DNA from: Schaalia vaccimaxillae DSM 15804
GTDB lineage: Bacteria; Actinomycetota; Actinomycetes; Actinomycetales; Actinomycetaceae
Direction: 5' to 3'
Assembly: GCF_000420425.1 (NCBI RefSeq)
Contig: NZ_ATUX01000005.1
Span: 62,001-126,000 of the forward strand
DNA length: 64,000 bases
Under the pieces are notes generated by a model. The model was not told where the DNA came from and searched no databases. It was given only the letters and a program-made list of their open reading frames with translations. Position numbers and translations under genes: made by a program. Positions 43,332-52,395 of the stretch are shown here, one piece after another (position 1 is the stretch's first letter; the number at the start of each line of letters is the position of its first letter).

Positions 43332-44567
43332 ATGATGAACGACGGTGACTTCAGCTCTGTGGATCCTTCCCTCTCCGCCACTTTTACCCCAGGTGTTAAC
43401 CCCGCAGGCATGCCAGGTTTGGGTGTGTCCTCACCTGCGTCGGAGTCGTCCGACGCGAGAGAAGTCAAGTCCTCGCAGCGTCGCCCAGCTGACGTGCGCC
43501 CTCGTGGTCAAGCAGCTCGAGCAGGTAACGGTCGAAACGATTCGGCTCCTACAAATCTGGCTGAGCCGGACCCAGAGGCCACCGATGTCATTGCTTCGGA
43601 TTCTCATATAAGCGCTGGATCGTCTGCGGGCAGAAGCCGGAGTCGGCCATCTGCTGATCAGGAAGTGCGCGCAAGCGGCCGACCTCGAAGCACCACTATT
43701 TCGGTGGATGCTGCCTGGTATCGACGACGCTTGGTCCGCAGACTTTTTGGTGCTGTCCTGTGTGTTGTCGGAGTCGTTGCGACGTCCTATGTCGCTGTAT
43801 CCACGCGCACCGGCCAAGCTATTGACACGGTATTCATGGAAGCGATCATGCGTTGGTCGGAGCACGCTGGGGGATTCGGTGCCCTCATGACGGGCATTGT
43901 TTCGGTTCCTGCAATCGTCCTTGTTGCTGTGGTGGTGGCTCTTATTGCCGCGATTCGTCGTCGGCCAACTTTGGCTGGGCGAGCCCTGTCGATGGTGGTG
44001 CTTGCCAACGCTTCCACGCAGTTGCTCAAGTTGGTGATCGATCGACCGAACTTGGGGATCACCACTGCCGTTGGCAATTCTTTGCCGTCGGGGCATGTGA
44101 CGGTAGCTGTGTCGATTTCGTTGGCGTTGGTGGTCATCGCGCCGCAGTGGTTGCGTGCGCCGGCGGCATGGGCTGGATGGTTATGGACGTCGCTCATGGG
44201 AGTGTCGGTCATGATGTCGGCGTGGCACCGCATTGCCGATGTGGTGGCGGCGGTTTTGGTGTGCGGCGTGTGGGCTTTGTTGCTCACTCCGATTGAGCAT
44301 CGGCGCCGTCATGCGCCGATCATGCACCGAGCGATGGTGATTATTGCGTTGGTTGCGGGGGTTGCGGCCGTGGCTCTGGCGGCTGGCGCTCTCTTTGGTG
44401 TTGATTTGGCGGCGGTGGCAACTCCGGGCGGTAGCGGGTACGGGTTCAGTGCTTTCCTTGCGGCACATCCGACGAGGGCGGGGCTGCTTGCCGTGTCTGG
44501 GTCGCTGGGGCTTTTCGCTGTGGTTGGCCTGGTCATTCACGAGGTTGACCGCCTGTGCACTGACTGA
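43332..44567 (+). CDS. PAP2-superfamily membrane phosphatase
   Basis: A 411-residue protein. Residues 1-135 are Ser/Pro-rich and probably disordered. Six or seven membrane helices follow. The phosphatase motifs appear as KLVIDRPNLG, NSLPSGHVT and WHRIADVVAA, matching K-x6-RP, PSGH and SR-x5-H-x3-D in relaxed form. Members dephosphorylate lipid phosphates such as undecaprenyl pyrophosphate. A CTCF-like tail is absent. GAGAGGG is 4 bp upstream of ATG 43332. Confidence 0.85.
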   Translation: MMNDGDFSSVDPSLSATFTPGVNPAGMPGLGVSSPASESSDAREVKSSQRRPADVRPRGQAARAGNGRNDSAPTNLAEPDPEATDVIASDSHISAGSSAGRSRSRPSADQEVRASGRPRSTTISVDAAWYRRRLVRRLFGAVLCVVGVVATSYVAVSTRTGQAIDTVFMEAIMRWSEHAGGFGALMTGIVSVPAIVLVAVVVALIAAIRRRPTLAGRALSMVVLANASTQLLKLVIDRPNLGITTAVGNSLPSGHVTVAVSISLALVVIAPQWLRAPAAWAGWLWTSLMGVSVMMSAWHRIADVVAAVLVCGVWALLLTPIEHRRRHAPIMHRAMVIIALVAGVAAVALAAGALFGVDLAAVATPGGSGYGFSAFLAAHPTRAGLLAVSGSLGLFAVVGLVIHEVDRLCTD

Positions 44568-44596
44568 GTCTTCCGCCCGCCCCCCCCGATTTCCCC

Positions 44597-44651
44597 CGAG
44601 GGACGCACATCTTTCTCTCGAGGGACGCCCATCTTTTCCCGAAGGACGTCC
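44597..44651 (-). repeat. 22-bp repeat array, 3 units
   Basis: Cores CGAGGGACGCAC (44597), CGAGGGACGCCC (44619) and CGAAGGACGTCC (44640); spacing 22 then 21 bp. It is oriented opposite to the array at 44762. Confidence 0.85.
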
Positions 44652-44761
44652 AAGCGTGTTGTCGAGGCCGGATCTAGCTTGTTTGCAGCTTCTCGAATCT
44701 CCGTGGTCGGGCTAGGCGGGAGTCAGGTCGCGATTGGTTGCGGCAGATTAAAGGCGGATAT

Positions 44762-44817
44762 GGGCGTCCTTCGGCAAACTTTTGGGCGTCCCTCGCGGGA
44801 GTTTTGGGCGTCCCTCG
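44762..44817 (+). repeat. 22-bp repeat array, 3 units
   Basis: Cores start at 44762 (GGGCGTCCTTCG), 44784 and 44806 (GGGCGTCCCTCG), exactly 22 bp apart. With the array at 44597-44651 it forms an inverted pair around about 110 bp. Confidence 0.88.
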
Positions 44818-44920
44818 CGGAGAGGATGGCGGGTCTAAGGTCCTAAGAAAGTGAGTGTGTGGGTCGTGTTCGCGCAATCTGAGCGAGGCGCGCCGAGCGT
44901 GCGTAGATTTTTCTCTTGCG

Positions 44921-44967
44921 CACTACATACAGTGGTCACTGTTCGTCAGGGCCACTAGATGCAGTGG
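44921..44967 (+). promoter_or_regulatory. Tandem NrdR boxes upstream of nrdDG
   Basis: CACTACATACAGTG (44921-44934) and CCACTAGATGCAGTGG (44952-44967) fit the NrdR box pattern ACACWATATATWGTGT in relaxed form. Their centres are about 32 bp apart, three helical turns, the usual NrdR spacing. NrdR represses ribonucleotide reductase operons when dATP is high. Confidence 0.78.
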
Positions 44968-45135
44968 TTAATGACGGATGGCTCCACTAGATCTCCCGAT
45001 CTTGCCAAAGCCTGCGACAAGCACCATTTGCCACCATGCCACGATATGGCGGCAACGGGCGCCCTCGTGATCGGCATGTGGTCAGGACAAAAGTAGAGCC
45101 TTCCCCAACACACCACGACTGAGGAAAGTGGCCCC

Positions 45136-47016
45136 ATGGATCAGCGCGCCCAGACTGCATTACCCCGCTACGACGTCGACGCCATCAGCACCGTCGAGGA
45201 ATACCTCGACCGCTCCGACTGGCGAGTCAACGCCAACGCCAACCAGGGCTACTCCCTGGGCGGCATGATCCTCAACTCCGCCGGCAAAATCACCGCCAAC
45301 TACTGGCTCGAACAGATCTACACCCCCGAAATTGGCCACGCGCACCGCGAAGGTGACTACCACATCCATGACCTCGACATGTTCGCTGGATACTGCGCCG
45401 GATGGTCCCTCAAACGCCTCATCCAAGAAGGATTCAACGGCGTGGGCGGCGCCATCGCCTCCGCGCCACCCACGCACTTCTCCTCAGCATGCGGCCAAAT
45501 CGTCAACTTCCTGGGAACGCTCCAAAACGAATGGGCCGGCGCCCAAGCCTTCTCGTCCTTCGACACCTACATGGCACCCTTCGTGCGCCTGGACAAGATG
45601 GAATACAAAGACATCGTCCAGTGCATGCAAGAACTCATCTACAACCTCAACGTGCCCAGCCGCTGGGGCTCCCAGTGCCCCTTCACTAACCTCACCTTCG
45701 ACTGGACCTGCCCAGACGACCTGCGAGACGAATACCCCCTCATTGGCGACGAGGTCGTTGACTTCACCTACGGCGAGCTCCAGCACGAAATGGACCTCAT
45801 CAACCAAGCCTTCATCGAAGTCATGATCGGCGGCGACGCAGACGGACGCGTCTTCACCTTCCCGATCCCCACCTACAACATCACCCCCGACTTTGACTGG
45901 GACACCCCCAACGCCGACCTTCTCTTTGAGATGACCGCAAAGTACGGCCTGCCCTACTTCCAAAACTTCATTAACTCCGACCTAGACCCGCACATGATCC
46001 GCTCCATGTGCTGCCGCCTCCAGCTCGACCTGCGCGAACTGCTCAAGCGCGGCAATGGGCTCTTCGGTTCGGCCGAACTCACCGGTTCTATCGGTGTAGT
46101 CACCGTCAATATGGCCCGGCTGGGCTACTTGCATCAAGGAGACGAGGTCGCCCTCGTTGCGCGCCTGGACGAACTCATCGACCTGGCTTCCCAATCCCTG
46201 GAACGCAAACGCGAAACCATCCAATTCCATATGGACCACGGCCTGTTCCCCTACTCCAAGCGCTACCTGGGAACGTTGGATAACCACTTCTCAACCATCG
46301 GCGTTAACGGCATGAATGAGATGGTCCGAAACTTCTCTGGCGACGAATATGACATGACCGACCAGCGCGGATTCGACCTGTGCGTGCGCATCCTCGACCA
46401 CGTGCGTGACCGCATGGTCGAACTGCAGGAAGCCACCGGCCACATGTACAACCTGGAGGCCACCCCCGCCGAAGGCACCACCTACCGTTTTGCCAAGGAA
46501 GACCGCAAGCGTTTCGCCGGTATCATCCAGGCGGGAACCGCCGACCAGCCGTACTACACGAACTCCTCGCAGCTGCCCGTGGGCTACACCGACGATCCTT
46601 TCCAAGCTCTCGAAGACCAGGAAGTCCTGCAAGGCAAATACACGGGTGGAACCGTTTTGCACCTGTACATGGGCGAACGCATGTCCACAGGCGAAGCCTG
46701 CAAGCAGATGGTGCGCCGCTCGCTGACTGCCTTCAAGGTTCCTTACATTACGATCACCCCGACCTTCTCGATCTGCCCGGTGCACGGCTACCTGGCCGGC
46801 GAGCACTTCCACTGCGAGAAGTGCGCCGAGGCTCATCCCGATCGCGAACCTCAGGCGTGCGAGGTGTGGACGCGCGTCATGGGTTACTTCCGTCCCGTGC
46901 AGTCCTTCAATATCGGCAAGAAGGGCGAGTACGCGGAGCGTCAAATGTTCTCCGAGGCCGCTGCTGATTCTCACGGCGAACTCGTCTCCGCCTTCCCGCC
47001 GGTTGGACAGCGCTGA
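45136..47016 (+). CDS. nrdD: Anaerobic (class III) ribonucleoside-triphosphate reductase
   Basis: Reduces ribonucleoside triphosphates to deoxy forms without oxygen, using a glycyl radical. The 626-residue chain has MCCRLQLD (about residue 290, holding the probable thiyl Cys), GSIGVVTVNMARLGY, a C-terminal metal knuckle (CPVHGY...HFHCEKC) and the glycyl radical loop RVMGYFRP (Gly about 582). These match phage T4 positions Cys290 and Gly580. There is no N-terminal ATP-cone, unlike E. coli NrdD, so dATP activity control at that site is absent. It is followed 9 bp later by the activase gene. Confidence 0.96.
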   Translation: MDQRAQTALPRYDVDAISTVEEYLDRSDWRVNANANQGYSLGGMILNSAGKITANYWLEQIYTPEIGHAHREGDYHIHDLDMFAGYCAGWSLKRLIQEGFNGVGGAIASAPPTHFSSACGQIVNFLGTLQNEWAGAQAFSSFDTYMAPFVRLDKMEYKDIVQCMQELIYNLNVPSRWGSQCPFTNLTFDWTCPDDLRDEYPLIGDEVVDFTYGELQHEMDLINQAFIEVMIGGDADGRVFTFPIPTYNITPDFDWDTPNADLLFEMTAKYGLPYFQNFINSDLDPHMIRSMCCRLQLDLRELLKRGNGLFGSAELTGSIGVVTVNMARLGYLHQGDEVALVARLDELIDLASQSLERKRETIQFHMDHGLFPYSKRYLGTLDNHFSTIGVNGMNEMVRNFSGDEYDMTDQRGFDLCVRILDHVRDRMVELQEATGHMYNLEATPAEGTTYRFAKEDRKRFAGIIQAGTADQPYYTNSSQLPVGYTDDPFQALEDQEVLQGKYTGGTVLHLYMGERMSTGEACKQMVRRSLTAFKVPYITITPTFSICPVHGYLAGEHFHCEKCAEAHPDREPQACEVWTRVMGYFRPVQSFNIGKKGEYAERQMFSEAAADSHGELVSAFPPVGQR

Positions 47017-47025
47017 CCTTTCCCT

Positions 47026-47868
47026 ATGAGGTCGCCTAGTTCGTCAAGTCACGAGGTCGGCCCCGTCCCGCTCGGTATGCCCGAGCGCGAGGGCGGGGCC
47101 CGTCCTCGTACTTCCAGATTGGCGGCCAATGCCCGGGGGCGCCGGATCCCGACCGCTTTCACACCCGACGACCTGCAGATCGCGGGACTCGTGCCGATGT
47201 CGACGGTGGATTGGCCGGGAAAGTTTGCAGCATCCCTGTTCTTGCAGGGGTGCCCATGGCTGTGTCCCTACTGCCAAAACAGCGCGATCATCGATCCGAA
47301 GATTCCTGGCGTTGTGGCATGGTCTGCGCTGGAGGACTTACTGGCACGGCGACACGGTTTGCTAGATGGCGTCGTCTTTTCTGGTGGCGAAGCGACCCGC
47401 CAGATTGCACTTGGCGCGGGAATGCGAAGGGTGCGAGAACTTGGATTCGGCGTCGGCCTGCATACGGCTGGACCCTATCCGACACGGCTGCGTGAACTGC
47501 TCGACGAGGGGTTGGTCGATTGGGTAGGTATCGACGTCAAAGCCATGGCGGACAACTACGAGACCGTGGCCGGCAGGCCGGGAGCGGGAGCCAAGGCATG
47601 GGAGTCGTTGGGCATCGTCTTGGATCATGGCGAGGTCGACCATGAGGTCCGGTTGACCGTGTACCCCGATGGGCCACGCGACGGCCTGGAGGTTGCACAT
47701 CGAGCGCTTGAAGCTGGGGCGAGGGTCTTTGCTTTGCAGCAGGCTCGCCAGGTTGGTACGCCCAATGGTTTTTCTTCCCAAGCTCACGGCTGGGATGACC
47801 AGGTTCAGGCGTTAGCGGCTGATATCGAGTTGTTGGGCTTTGAACGCTTCGTATACCGCCCGGCCTAA
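47026..47868 (+). CDS. nrdG: Anaerobic ribonucleotide reductase activating protein (radical SAM)
   Basis: Generates the glycyl radical on NrdD by cleaving S-adenosylmethionine. The 4Fe-4S motif is CPWLCPYC (C-X3-C-X2-C, about residues 76-83), followed by FSGGEAT. The N-terminus is about 40 residues longer than usual before LQIAGLVPMSTVDWPGK, so ATG 47026 may not be the true start; no good ribosome binding site precedes it. At 280 residues it is longer than the 155-residue E. coli form and closer to the PflA-like actinobacterial form. Confidence 0.93.
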   Translation: MRSPSSSSHEVGPVPLGMPEREGGARPRTSRLAANARGRRIPTAFTPDDLQIAGLVPMSTVDWPGKFAASLFLQGCPWLCPYCQNSAIIDPKIPGVVAWSALEDLLARRHGLLDGVVFSGGEATRQIALGAGMRRVRELGFGVGLHTAGPYPTRLRELLDEGLVDWVGIDVKAMADNYETVAGRPGAGAKAWESLGIVLDHGEVDHEVRLTVYPDGPRDGLEVAHRALEAGARVFALQQARQVGTPNGFSSQAHGWDDQVQALAADIELLGFERFVYRPA

Positions 47869-47933
47869 TGATCGGTGGGTCTCGGGATAAGGTGGCGGCA
47901 TTGAATCCCGTCAAACCGACGTCAGGAGCGATG

Positions 47934-49268
47934 ATGGCTGACGACTTGAACATCGAGAATCCGCAGGCTGCTGTCCAAGATCCTGCGGCCGACGCTGAGA
48001 CTCTTCGCCAGATTGCGTACCGGTATCCGCACTTGCGTGCGGCTGTGGCCGCGCATCCGAAGGCCTACCAGGGACTGCTCGATTGGATGGCAGCCTTTGG
48101 TGACCCCGGGGTTCTTCGAGCCATCGAGTCACGCTCCGCAGCATCGAGTCCTGTGGATTCGGGTGCTGTGGTGGCCGATGTCGAGGCCTCTGACGAGACC
48201 TTTGTCGCTGAGGATTCGCCTCAGGAATTCGATGGTGAAGCAACCCAGATGATGGCATCGATTGACGAGGACTTCGATCAGCCTGCTGCTGGTCCTGTTC
48301 AGCGCGCGTCAATCTTTAAGAATGCTCCGCAGGATGCAACCGCGGTCATTCCAGATCAGTATGGAGTTTCCGCTCAGGGTGGGATACAACAGGGTTCCTG
48401 GCAACAAGGATCGGCTGCATACGTTGCGCACGCTGCCCCGAATAGTCCTCAGCAGTGGCTATCTGAGCCCAGTGCAGGTGCCGGCGCTGGTGCCGGCGCT
48501 GGTGTCGGCGCAGCGGGGGCAGGATTTGGCGGTGCGGGTGGAGCGGCTCCCTCGACGAGCAATCAACCTGCGCCCTCCTACTCTGCGTCGCCTCAAGCTG
48601 GTTTCGGTGGACCTGCTTCCTCCCAGGCAAGGCCGCAGCGTCTGGCAAAGTCGAATAAGGGACTTGTCGCTACGCTCGTTGGGCTGGTTGTGCTCGCCCT
48701 CGTTCTACTTGTTGCGGTCGCTTATGTTTTCACGGACGGTTTTGGCACGGGGAAGGAACCCGCGCCCTCGGCCGGAAGTGAGCAGAGCGCTCCTGCTACT
48801 GATACTGCCGAGCCTAAAGAACCAGCGGTCGTTGACGAGCCAGAGTCTGATCCTGCTCCGGTCGAGGAAGAAGACAAGTATCCGGCGCCTGCTAATGCGC
48901 GTCAGATCACGAGCTTTAAGACACCCTCGGGCAACATCGCTTGCGTCCTTAACACTGATCAGACTGTCTGCCAGATCTTTAAGACAGAGTGGTCCGGTAC
49001 GGGCTATGGCGAATGCAATCAGGCTGGGGGAGCGCTGATCGTTGAAGAAAAATCTGCAGCGAATAGCTGTGCTCAGGGAGACACTGCGTTAGTGACAGAT
49101 CAGCTCGAATATGGAGAATACGCCGTGTCGGGCGACTTCGTGTGTTCGTCCACGATGGACGGTGTGAGTTGTTGGAACACCAAGTCCGGGGCGTCTTTCG
49201 CATTGGCTCGCGGTGGCTGGATGACCGGCCTGGCAGGTGAGATCACGCCGGATAAGTACACCTGGTAG
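47934..49268 (+). CDS. LRV-domain single-pass membrane protein
   Basis: About 444 residues. The N-terminal 70 residues match a variant leucine-rich (LRV) repeat domain common in actinobacteria (LRQIAYRYPHLRAAVAAHP). A low-complexity region follows (Ser/Gln, then alternating Ala-Gly), with a membrane helix (about 245-268) and an acidic Pro/Glu linker. The extracellular domain of about 130 residues has six Cys spaced as disulfide pairs (GNIACVLNTDQTVCQ, SCAQGD, FVCSS, VSCWN). Likely a surface sensor or structural protein; no function known. AGGAG sits 5 bp before ATG 47934; ATG 47931 is an alternative. Confidence 0.8.
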   Translation: MADDLNIENPQAAVQDPAADAETLRQIAYRYPHLRAAVAAHPKAYQGLLDWMAAFGDPGVLRAIESRSAASSPVDSGAVVADVEASDETFVAEDSPQEFDGEATQMMASIDEDFDQPAAGPVQRASIFKNAPQDATAVIPDQYGVSAQGGIQQGSWQQGSAAYVAHAAPNSPQQWLSEPSAGAGAGAGAGVGAAGAGFGGAGGAAPSTSNQPAPSYSASPQAGFGGPASSQARPQRLAKSNKGLVATLVGLVVLALVLLVAVAYVFTDGFGTGKEPAPSAGSEQSAPATDTAEPKEPAVVDEPESDPAPVEEEDKYPAPANARQITSFKTPSGNIACVLNTDQTVCQIFKTEWSGTGYGECNQAGGALIVEEKSAANSCAQGDTALVTDQLEYGEYAVSGDFVCSSTMDGVSCWNTKSGASFALARGGWMTGLAGEITPDKYTW

Positions 49269-49311
49269 AGATTCTTTTCCCGACGGGGAATGTTAATCTC
49301 CTAGAGCTTGA

Positions 49312-49941
49312 TCAGGGTCCCAAAAGCGCTAGAGGAACGACGCCTATTCCGTCGTCTCTGCGATAAGCGTCTGGACCAGTGTTGATAATGATTGCATCGG
49401 CAATGCGATTCCCCATCAGTGTGCGTAGCCATTGCAGGTGCTTGCCATCTCGTCGATCCACTGCGGATGCAAGTTTTACTTCGATGGCAACAACCCGTCC
49501 ATCTGGCCTGATGACGACTAGATCTACCTCGTGATCACCGTTGCGGGTGCGAATGTGTCCTACTGTGGCTTCTGCAGCCTGCGCTGCGACGCGAACGCAT
49601 AGTGTCGTAAGAGATTCAAATAGTGGACCAATCATTCCTCCTTCTGGTGTGCGCAGGGGGTGACCTTGTCCATCAAGAAGTGAGTCGATGTCGAGGCCAA
49701 GGAGTCTGGCTGCCAGGTCGAGATCAGCGAGGTGGTGTTTAGGTGATACCCCGAAGCGCGTCATGATATTGCCAGTTGGAGTCCATGCAGCTACAGGGTC
49801 CAGAAGCCACAGGGACGTGAGAATATCTCTGTAAACCCCAGCGGTGACTCGGGTGGGTTTGTCGACTTCTCCCGGGGTTGCAGCATCAAGAATTTGCGAG
49901 TACGAGGCAGTTGATGAGCTTGCTGAGGCGTAGGTTCTCAA
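49312..49941 (-). pseudogene. Remnant of an AAA-type ATPase with DUF4143 domain
   Basis: About 209 residues corresponding only to the C-terminal DUF4143 half of ATP-binding proteins that normally run to about 400 residues. It begins in the middle of the family pattern (AWLRTY), has YRDILTSLWLLDPVAAW and the nuclease-like block EVDLVVIRPDGRVVAIEVKLA, and ends normally. The N-terminal AAA domain with Walker motifs is missing. The frame is open only back to 49978. An ATG at 49976 in another frame begins MEYRRPI, like the usual start of such proteins, suggesting an internal deletion. No ribosome binding site precedes TTG 49941. Confidence 0.72.
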
Positions 49942-49977
49942 CCATGCCAGGAGGAATTGGCCGCCTGTATTCCATGC

Positions 49978-50046
49978 TTAAATTATACATTTAGCAGCAA
50001 TTAAACTATGCACTTAGCAGTATTTGAATTTTACAAGTAGCATTTT
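49978..50046 (-). repeat. Three AT-rich 23-bp direct repeats (operator- or promoter-like)
   Basis: Imperfect copies start at 49978, 50001 and 50024, each of the form TTAAAYTATRCAYTTAGCAG. On the minus strand each holds TGYATARTTTAA, like an extended -10 element. They lie immediately upstream of the DUF4143 remnant and are far more AT-rich than their surroundings. Confidence 0.7.
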
Positions 50047-50106
50047 CGTTGGCGATGTAGATATTCATCAACGCTATCGCTATGGCCCTCCCTGGACAAA
50101 CCTTTT

Positions 50107-50184
50107 GGACGTCTCTCGGGGGACTTTTGGGCGTCCTTCGCGAGAAAGATGTGCGTCCCTCGCGGTGGTTTTGTGCGTCCCTCG
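50107..50184 (+). repeat. 22-bp repeat array, 4 units
   Basis: Cores start at 50107 (diverged, GGACGTCTCTCG), 50129 (GGGCGTCCTTCG), 50151 and 50173 (GTGCGTCCCTCG), each 22 bp apart. It lies in the intergenic region downstream of the acyl-CoA dehydrogenase gene. Confidence 0.85.
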
Positions 50185-50277
50185 CGGCGCAGAGGGAGGG
50201 GGCCAGGTGGCCGTGGGCTACTGCCGGTGACTTTCAGCTAGTTTTCAATCGGTCCAGCTGCTTTGTCATCCGTCCAG

Positions 50278-51423
50278 CTACTTCTCAATGGGTCCCAGGA
50301 TCGCATTGGCCCACGCGTTGTGCAGGGATTCTTGATCTGAAGGCTGGAATAAGCCTGCCAAAGCATCACGGTACAAGCGTGACAACTCATGCTTGGAGTA
50401 GTAGGAAGATCCTCCGCATGCGCGAATAGCCTGCTCGGTGGCGCGCAGCGTCGCCTCGGCCGCAGCATTCTTCGCCGCTGACAACTGTGGCATCCAGATG
50501 GGGCCTCGATCGACACCAGCCTCGATATCACGCGCCAACTCGCGAATCTGCGGGCCCACCGCATTCATCGCCAGGGCGGCCTCGGCAATACGCCAACGAA
50601 TATCAGGATCGTTGGCATACACGGTCTGATTCTTCACCGACTTGCGGGTCTTGACGTGCTCGGCAGCGACCTCGACCGCCCGCTCGCCAACCCCCTGGTA
50701 GGTTGCGGCTAGAAGGATCTCGAAGTTAGAGAAGATGCCGAAAACCACCGGATCCTTGGAAGGCCCAGGTTCGCAGCGCGTCAGAATCCGATCCGCCCGC
50801 GCATGTGCGCCCTCGAGAACGGTCGTATTGGACTGGGTGGCTCGCATCCCCAGTGTGTCCCAGTCGTCCTTGATTGAAAAGCCGCCGTCCTCACGATTGA
50901 GGATTGCGAAGACAGAGTGGGGACCGTCCTCGCCAGAATCGTCGCGCCCGAAAGTCATCAGGCGAGTCCAGGCGGGCGCCAACGAGTTGAAAATTTTTGT
51001 TCCGGTGAAGCGATAGCCGCCCTCGCCGTCGGGTTCAGCTTGGGTAATGGAGCCGAAGAGGACGAGGTCGTTGCCAGGCTCGGAGATCCCGAAGCCGTAA
51101 AGTTCACCGGCCGCGGCCTCGCGCAAAATGATCTCTCCGCGTTCGTTTCCGTTGCGCACCAGGTGGCGGCCCAAGCCGACGATAATTTGATGCATATTGA
51201 TACCCAAAGCGGTTCCCGGAGCAGCTTTTGCCAAGCGAGTCTGTTCGGCGGCGATCTGCTCCAAATCCAGTCCCGCACCCCCAAACTCTTGCGGAACAAA
51301 AGCAGCGAAGTAGCCGGCAGCTTTGAGGTCGGTGTAATCGTCAGCGGGGAAAGTGTTTTCCAGATCGTGAGTCGCTGCGCGCTCGTGGATCGTGGCAAGC
51401 AATTCATCGCTGAGGAACGCCAT
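50278..51423 (-). CDS. Acyl-CoA dehydrogenase family protein
   Basis: A 381-residue flavoprotein of the acyl-CoA dehydrogenase fold. N-terminal helices end in FVPQEFGGAGLDLEQIA. The FAD-binding middle domain has GFGISEPGNDL and GYRFTGTKIFNSLAPA. The C-terminal helical domain ends with CGGSSYYSKHELSRLYRDA. The CGGxxY/F-xxxPLxRxYRD region resembles non-beta-oxidation members such as DszC/SfnB-like oxygenases as much as true dehydrogenases, so the substrate is open. AAAGGA precedes ATG 51423. It stands alone. Confidence 0.85.
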   Translation of the reverse strand: MAFLSDELLATIHERAATHDLENTFPADDYTDLKAAGYFAAFVPQEFGGAGLDLEQIAAEQTRLAKAAPGTALGINMHQIIVGLGRHLVRNGNERGEIILREAAAGELYGFGISEPGNDLVLFGSITQAEPDGEGGYRFTGTKIFNSLAPAWTRLMTFGRDDSGEDGPHSVFAILNREDGGFSIKDDWDTLGMRATQSNTTVLEGAHARADRILTRCEPGPSKDPVVFGIFSNFEILLAATYQGVGERAVEVAAEHVKTRKSVKNQTVYANDPDIRWRIAEAALAMNAVGPQIRELARDIEAGVDRGPIWMPQLSAAKNAAAEATLRATEQAIRACGGSSYYSKHELSRLYRDALAGLFQPSDQESLHNAWANAILGPIEK

Positions 51424-51589
51424 GAGAAATCCTTTCAAGGGCGACTAAGGTGATCCTTAATCTAGTAGGCCTTTGGACTTGGGGCCACCGATAGAACGAG
51501 CCGATGAATAGTCGAGTAGACAGTCAAACATTCGTATTTGCGGACCGTACTGGTGCGAGGTCGGCCGTGCGTCGAGTAGGTTGGTCCCC

Positions 51590-52309
51590 GTGAGCCCCAA
51601 GATTGCACCCATGAGTCCGCGGCAGCGTTTCCTCAAAGAACGTCAACGCAAGCAGAACCTGACCTTCGCTGTACTCGGCGTAACGATGGCTGTGCTGTTC
51701 GTCCTCGCTTCCTTGGTGTTCTCGGGGCTTTTGCCGGTTCCTTTCGGCAATGAGTTCAACAAGAAAATTGAATTCGCTGCCGTAGGTGATCTTGTCTGCC
51801 CATCTCCTGGCGCCATGCCGGTGGATCCGGCATCGGTTAAAGTTCAGGTGCTCAACACAACGTCAAGGCAAGGTATCGCCTCCCAAGCTACGCAGATGCT
51901 TATTGCGGCTGGATACACTCCGGTAGACCCCGGTAACTCCGTTGGTGAATATGCCGGGACAGTTGAGATCAACGCTGGTCCGAAGGCGGTCAATGCTGCC
52001 TACACGCTGGCGCGTTTCTTCCCCAATGCGAAAGTTATCCTCACCGAAGCCACTGATGACACCGTTTTTGTGATGCTTGGGACCTTCTACGACGGTGCTC
52101 TAAACGATGATGATCTCAAGCGCATCATGGAAACGCAAGAACCCTTAACCGCTCCCCAAGACTGCCTGTACTTGGAGTCTGACTGGGCCAAAGCCCAAGA
52201 GGTTGGGGAATCGGATACCGAAGCTGGTAGCGAGTCTGATGCTCAGAAGGATCAGTCTTCAGCCGATCAGTCGTCTGTGCAGCAGTCGGGAGTCCAATCA
52301 GGGGGCTAG
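51590..52309 (+). CDS. LytR_C-domain membrane protein
   Basis: A 239-residue protein: basic N-terminus, one membrane helix (about residues 24-46), then a LytR C-terminal domain (VKVQVLNTTSRQGIASQATQ to the TFYDG region) outside the cell. A Ser/Gln/Asp-rich tail follows. This domain occurs with or without the LytR-CpsA-Psr ligase domain; here it is alone. Likely a cell-envelope protein. GTG 51590 is used; ATG 51611 is possible. Confidence 0.82.
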   Translation: MSPKIAPMSPRQRFLKERQRKQNLTFAVLGVTMAVLFVLASLVFSGLLPVPFGNEFNKKIEFAAVGDLVCPSPGAMPVDPASVKVQVLNTTSRQGIASQATQMLIAAGYTPVDPGNSVGEYAGTVEINAGPKAVNAAYTLARFFPNAKVILTEATDDTVFVMLGTFYDGALNDDDLKRIMETQEPLTAPQDCLYLESDWAKAQEVGESDTEAGSESDAQKDQSSADQSSVQQSGVQSGG

Positions 52310-52395
52310 ATCTGGCTGATCTACCAGCCGTACTGGATGCCTTTTCGTCAAACGAATAGGGCGTCCGTGTTGAGGCCAGATGTTAGTGTCGGATC

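Larger units (their letters stand above)
44568..45135. other. 568-bp intergenic region upstream of nrdD
   Basis: No gene. It contains two oppositely oriented 22-bp repeat arrays (44597-44651 and 44762-44817) and the NrdR boxes (44921-44967). About 168 bp separate the boxes from the nrdD start, leaving room for a long leader. Confidence 0.7.

Noticed and set aside
45160-46974. Long leftward frames opposite nrdD
   Set aside because: Antisense shadows created by the GC-rich codon bias of nrdD; no motifs.
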